From Thermoplasmata archaeon (GTDB taxonomy: Archaea > Thermoplasmatota > Thermoplasmata > Thermoplasmatales > Thermoplasmataceae), in contig JAKAAI010000114.1 in NCBI GenBank assembly GCA_021797055.1, forward strand, positions 1 through 5,795: 5,795 nt of DNA. Reading direction: 5' to 3'. Numbering within the stretch: position 1 is the stretch's first letter; each line of letters starts with the position of its first letter. Positions 4,989 to 5,795 of the stretch are shown piece by piece. Both the position numbers and the translations under genes were made by a program. The notes beneath the pieces are model-generated. The model worked only from the letters and a program-made list of their open reading frames with translations. It made no database searches and was not told the origin of the DNA.

Positions 4989-5795
4989 GTGCATAAAATG
5001 TGGCGAACGGGACTCAGTTTCAGGCGGTCTCTGCCTGGACTGTCTTCTGGAAACAGTGGATCTTAAACAGATCTCTACGGTTTCTATTACAACATGCAGA
5101 AAATGTGGATCTTTGCAGACGGGAAAAACATGGAAATCCAAATGGAAGCAGTCGGATCTTGATGAACTGGTAATGAAATCATTCAAGCCAAATAACTCCA
5201 AATTCTCAATAAATAAGGCTGCGCTAAAAAAAGTGGACAAAGTCAGAAACGTGGCTCATGTGGATTTTCAGATATCTGGGCCGGATGAAATATCGTTCAC
5301 AAAAGAGTTAGAGATAGCGGTTGTCACATCAGAGATTAGCTGCCCAAGTTGCAACAGGATTTCCGGGTCTTCATTTGAAGCTATAGTCCAGCTGCGATCA
5401 TACTCCGGAGAGATTACCGGACCACTTGATACCATGATACATGATATCAGCAAGTTTGCCGGTCAGCATTCCGGTAACAAGGCATCTCAGTATATCATGA
5501 AAGAATTACCGGTGAAAGGAGGCTATGACTTATATCTCGGGAGCAAGGGCTTCGGGGAAAAAATCGCGGCCAGGGCCACTTCTCTATACTTCAGCGATGT
5601 TAAGAAAACCAAAAAGCTCTTTGGCAGGAAAGAGGGATATGATACGTACAGGTATACGTTCCTCATAAGATTGTTTGATCTCTCAAAAGGCCAGCTTTTT
5701 TACATAGGGGAGACTGGATATTTTGTGTCCAATGTGTCTCCAGGCTCTTTAACAGTCGCAGCATTATCGAATGGTAAAATTCAGCATTTGAAGAA
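4978..5795 (+). CDS. nmd3: NMD3-family ribosome-associated zinc protein, 3'-partial
   Basis: The first 272 residues of an archaeal NMD3 homologue; the frame stays open to the window end. The N-terminus has the zinc-ribbon series of the family: C5/C8 (CIKC), C19/C22 (CLDC), C40/C43 (CRKC) and C122/C125 (CPSC), which can build two metal sites. YDLYLGSK (183-190), ARATSLYFSDVKKTKKL (198-214) and YRYTFLIRLFDLSKGQLFYIG (224-244) match the conserved NMD3 core leading into its eIF5A-like part. Eukaryotic NMD3 binds the 60S subunit for nuclear export; the archaeal role is presumed to be in 50S maturation or quality control. The ATG at 4978 overlaps the end of the acyl-CoA dehydrogenase by 11 bp (different frame), with a weak GAGAG about 8 nt upstream, so it is probably cotranscribed with that gene. 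Downstream domains lie outside the window. Confidence 0.9.
   Translation, partial: MKIKCIKCGERDSVSGGLCLDCLLETVDLKQISTVSITTCRKCGSLQTGKTWKSKWKQSDLDELVMKSFKPNNSKFSINKAALKKVDKVRNVAHVDFQISGPDEISFTKELEIAVVTSEISCPSCNRISGSSFEAIVQLRSYSGEITGPLDTMIHDISKFAGQHSGNKASQYIMKELPVKGGYDLYLGSKGFGEKIAARATSLYFSDVKKTKKLFGRKEGYDTYRYTFLIRLFDLSKGQLFYIGETGYFVSNVSPGSLTVAALSNGKIQHLK

Noticed and set aside
4866..5240. Minus-strand open frame across the dehydrogenase/NMD3 junction
   Set aside because: Both plus-strand genes there are well supported by conserved motifs (CxxC pairs, RLLRDA), so this is a shadow.
1..5795. Search for CRISPR arrays, insertion-sequence ends, transposase or toxin-antitoxin genes
   Set aside because: No periodic repeats, terminal inverted repeats with duplications, or matching proteins were seen; gene content is ordinary chromosomal metabolism and translation.

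Overview
The window looks like chromosomal DNA from an archaeon of the Thermoplasmata, probably an acidophilic or heterotrophic member of the Thermoplasmatales or a relative. The evidence is a 3'-partial NMD3 gene (a ribosome protein family of archaea and eukaryotes), an intronless tRNA-Arg with no encoded CCA, AT-rich TATA-like boxes about 26-27 bp ahead of start codons (implying leaderless mRNAs), T-tract ends instead of hairpin terminators, and frequent TTG/GTG starts. Base composition is moderately AT-rich throughout. I see no phage, insertion sequence, CRISPR or toxin genes. Placement below this level is inference.

Layout. 1-465 (+): C-terminal part of an S9-family serine peptidase with an intact catalytic triad. 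497-1591 (-): M24 Xaa-Pro peptidase, convergent with the first gene across a short AT-rich terminator zone. 1687-1760 (-): tRNA-Arg(GCG) with its own promoter and T-rich end. 1877-3057 (+): a two-gene operon of a DsrE-like protein and a signal-less helical-backbone metal receptor of the BtuF/FepB type, joined by a TGA/TTG overlap. 3034-3651 (-): a MocA/MobA-like nucleotidyltransferase whose 3' end overlaps the receptor gene by 24 bp. 3652-3824: divergent promoter region with inverted and direct repeats and an 11-codon leader-like ORF. 3825-4988 (+): an isovaleryl-CoA-dehydrogenase-type acyl-CoA dehydrogenase. 4978-5795 (+): NMD3, overlapping the previous gene by 11 bp and running off the window.

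Functionally, the two peptidases and the acyl-CoA dehydrogenase fit an organism that lives on peptides and amino acids: an oligopeptidase, a proline-dipeptide hydrolase, then branched-chain acyl-CoA oxidation. The DsrE/receptor/MocA group hints at sulfur, metal or molybdopterin handling, but no molybdoenzyme or transporter genes are visible, so that link is weak. The least explained parts are the 3652-3824 regulatory region, with its mini-ORF ending in ATGA at the dehydrogenase start, and the cytosolic-looking solute-receptor homologue. Nothing here is a clear-cut new defence or mobile system.
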